Shown: positions 5,418-6,177 of the stretch, piece after piece
Numbering within the stretch: the stretch's first letter is position 1
Layout of the letters: every line of letters begins with the position of its first letter
Origin: Deltaproteobacteria bacterium
Lineage (GTDB): Bacteria; Desulfobacterota; GWC2-55-46; S146-70
Length of the DNA: 6,177 nt
Direction: 5' to 3'
NCBI GenBank assembly: GCA_015492395.1
Contig: WGFD01000350.1
Span: forward strand, 1 to 6,177
Notes under the pieces: generated by a model
Told to the model about the DNA's origin: nothing
Databases searched by the model: none
Seen by the model: the letters and a program-made list of their open reading frames with translations, nothing else
Made by a program: the position numbers and the translations under genes

Positions 5418-5912
5418 ATGGACTTTTCCATTGCGGATGAGGTCGGAAGGCAGCGTGTGGGTCTGCACATGGCCCTGGACAATACCCTGGGCGTACTGTG
5501 GAACGAGATTAAGTACAAGGCAGAGGTTATCAAGGATTACGGGGACATCCCCGGTGTCGAGTGTTTATCCGGCGAGATCAACCAGGTGTTTCTGAATCTG
5601 TTGCTCAATGCCGTCCAGGCTATTGAGGAGAGGGGGGGCATCACTATAAAGACGTACGGCGAGGCCGGCCGTGTCTGTATACAGATAGGTGACACCGGCT
5701 CCGGTATGGCCGCCGGGAACCTGAACAGGCTCTTCGATCCGTTCTTTACGATAAAAGAGCCGGGGAAAGGTACGGGCCTTGGACTGTATGTGGCCTATAA
5801 TGTCGTCAGAAAACACGGTGGGATGATAAGCGTAGAGAGTACTTTGGGGGAAGGTACGGTTTTTACGGTGACACTCCCCGTGGCTCTGAAACCGTTAAAG
5901 CCAGAGTATTGA
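5418..5912 (+). CDS. Histidine-kinase ATPase domain (back half of the split kinase, no H-box)
   Basis: 164 residues from an ATG preceded by AAGGA; the frame is open back to 5301, so homology starts earlier (KLIEQSREGAHRV from 5358). The domain is a complete HATPase_c (GHKL) fold. The N-box is INQVFLNLLLNAVQAI (N60, N64), G1 is DTGSGM (D92), the F-box is LFDPFFTIKEP, G2 is GKGTGLGL (118-123) and the last strand is GEGTVFTVTLP. ATP binding therefore looks intact. The dimerisation/phosphotransfer domain with its H-E-x-N-N-P box is absent. The text jumps from LIEQS to REGAHRVSAIVRNLMDFS, which normally lies at the end of that domain, so roughly 80-100 residues seem to have been deleted. No histidine in the locus stands in an H-box context. 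It is probably part of a pseudogene, though a free-standing ATPase protein is possible. Confidence 0.82.
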   Translation: MDFSIADEVGRQRVGLHMALDNTLGVLWNEIKYKAEVIKDYGDIPGVECLSGEINQVFLNLLLNAVQAIEERGGITIKTYGEAGRVCIQIGDTGSGMAAGNLNRLFDPFFTIKEPGKGTGLGLYVAYNVVRKHGGMISVESTLGEGTVFTVTLPVALKPLKPEY

Positions 5913-6177
5913 CATGCCCCGCGCCGGGAAGAACGCCGACATGAAGCCGGTATGGTGGAGTCGTAGGACTTGGAATGTCTCCGCAAGCGATGAAGTTTTT
6001 ACATAGCACATCCTAAATTTTGCACGCTTTTCCCCCCAGGCAGGAGTGGACTCTTTCCTTGAAGCTCAGTCTGTCAAAGTAAATTACCATTGTTTAACGG
6101 ATGCTTACCTCCGTGTGTCGGTGTCCACCATTTCTTGGCATCTTCTTTGCTTGAATATGCTCTCAGAGACGGAAGTG
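5913..6177. other. 265 bp without a supported gene; possible insertion-sequence edge
   Basis: No confident gene, RNA or terminator is visible. CCTAAATTTTGCACG (from 6013) resembles the CCTA-starting ends of IS1380-family elements as I remember them. A minus-strand frame enters from the right edge and stops at 6074-6076 after 33 codons (containing SSKEDAKKWWTPTHGGKHP). I do not recognise that peptide. A mobile element extending beyond the window is a weak possibility. Confidence 0.2.

Noticed and set aside
5301..5420. Programmed ribosomal frameshift joining the two kinase halves
   Set aside because: No slippery heptamer is visible around 5355-5362. The join would still lack the H-box domain, so mutation is the simpler explanation.
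4636..5533. Long minus-strand frames opposite the kinase halves
   Set aside because: Ser/Leu-rich translations antisense to clear REC, GAF and ATPase domains; shadows.
6013..6090. 25-codon minus-strand frame starting MVIYFDRLSF
   Set aside because: Too short, with a stop codon just before its ATG, no well-placed ribosome binding site and no recognisable family.

Overview
The window looks like chromosomal DNA from a Gram-negative bacterium. The signs are an OmpA/MotB-type peptidoglycan-binding domain, an exported pentapeptide-repeat protein and strong GGAGG ribosome binding sites. The histidine kinase and GAF sequences, and the palindromic repeat carrying CATTGCGAGCG...GAAGCAATCTC, are of a style I associate with Desulfobacterota or Nitrospirota. 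That placement is a weak inference.

Left part (1-1088, plus strand): the end of an OmpA/MotB-like gene, then 19 bp later a PilZ-type gene whose two c-di-GMP motifs lie unusually far apart. Middle (1172-3347, minus strand): an exported pentapeptide-repeat protein, a 217-bp intergenic stretch with a REP-like hairpin, and an M29-family metallo-aminopeptidase. The aminopeptidase has a good promoter (TTGAAT-17-TATAAT) with a palindrome between -35 and -10. The PilZ and pentapeptide genes converge on a short gap without a clear terminator.

Right part (3440-5912, plus strand): a zone of decay. A 136-bp MITE-like element with terminal inverted repeats ends next to a response-regulator remnant that has lost its N-terminal half and carries a one-base frameshift. 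The 19-bp join of the sequences flanking the MITE occurs uninterrupted about 100 bp to the left, at the aminopeptidase promoter. After a 291-bp stretch without a convincing gene comes a histidine-kinase locus split into two frames: REC-GAF-coiled coil, then a catalytic ATPase domain. The receiver has Glu in place of the phosphoacceptor Asp, and the whole H-box dimerisation domain is missing. The locus therefore appears to be a decayed two-component system, or a remodelled one without a phosphorelay histidine.

The last 265 bp contain no confident gene. A possible insertion-sequence end near 6012 is only suggestive. I see no CRISPR array, RNA gene, defence island or convincing new multi-gene system. 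The points most worth a second look are the degenerate kinase/regulator pair, the MITE with its apparent empty-site copy, and the expanded PilZ domain.
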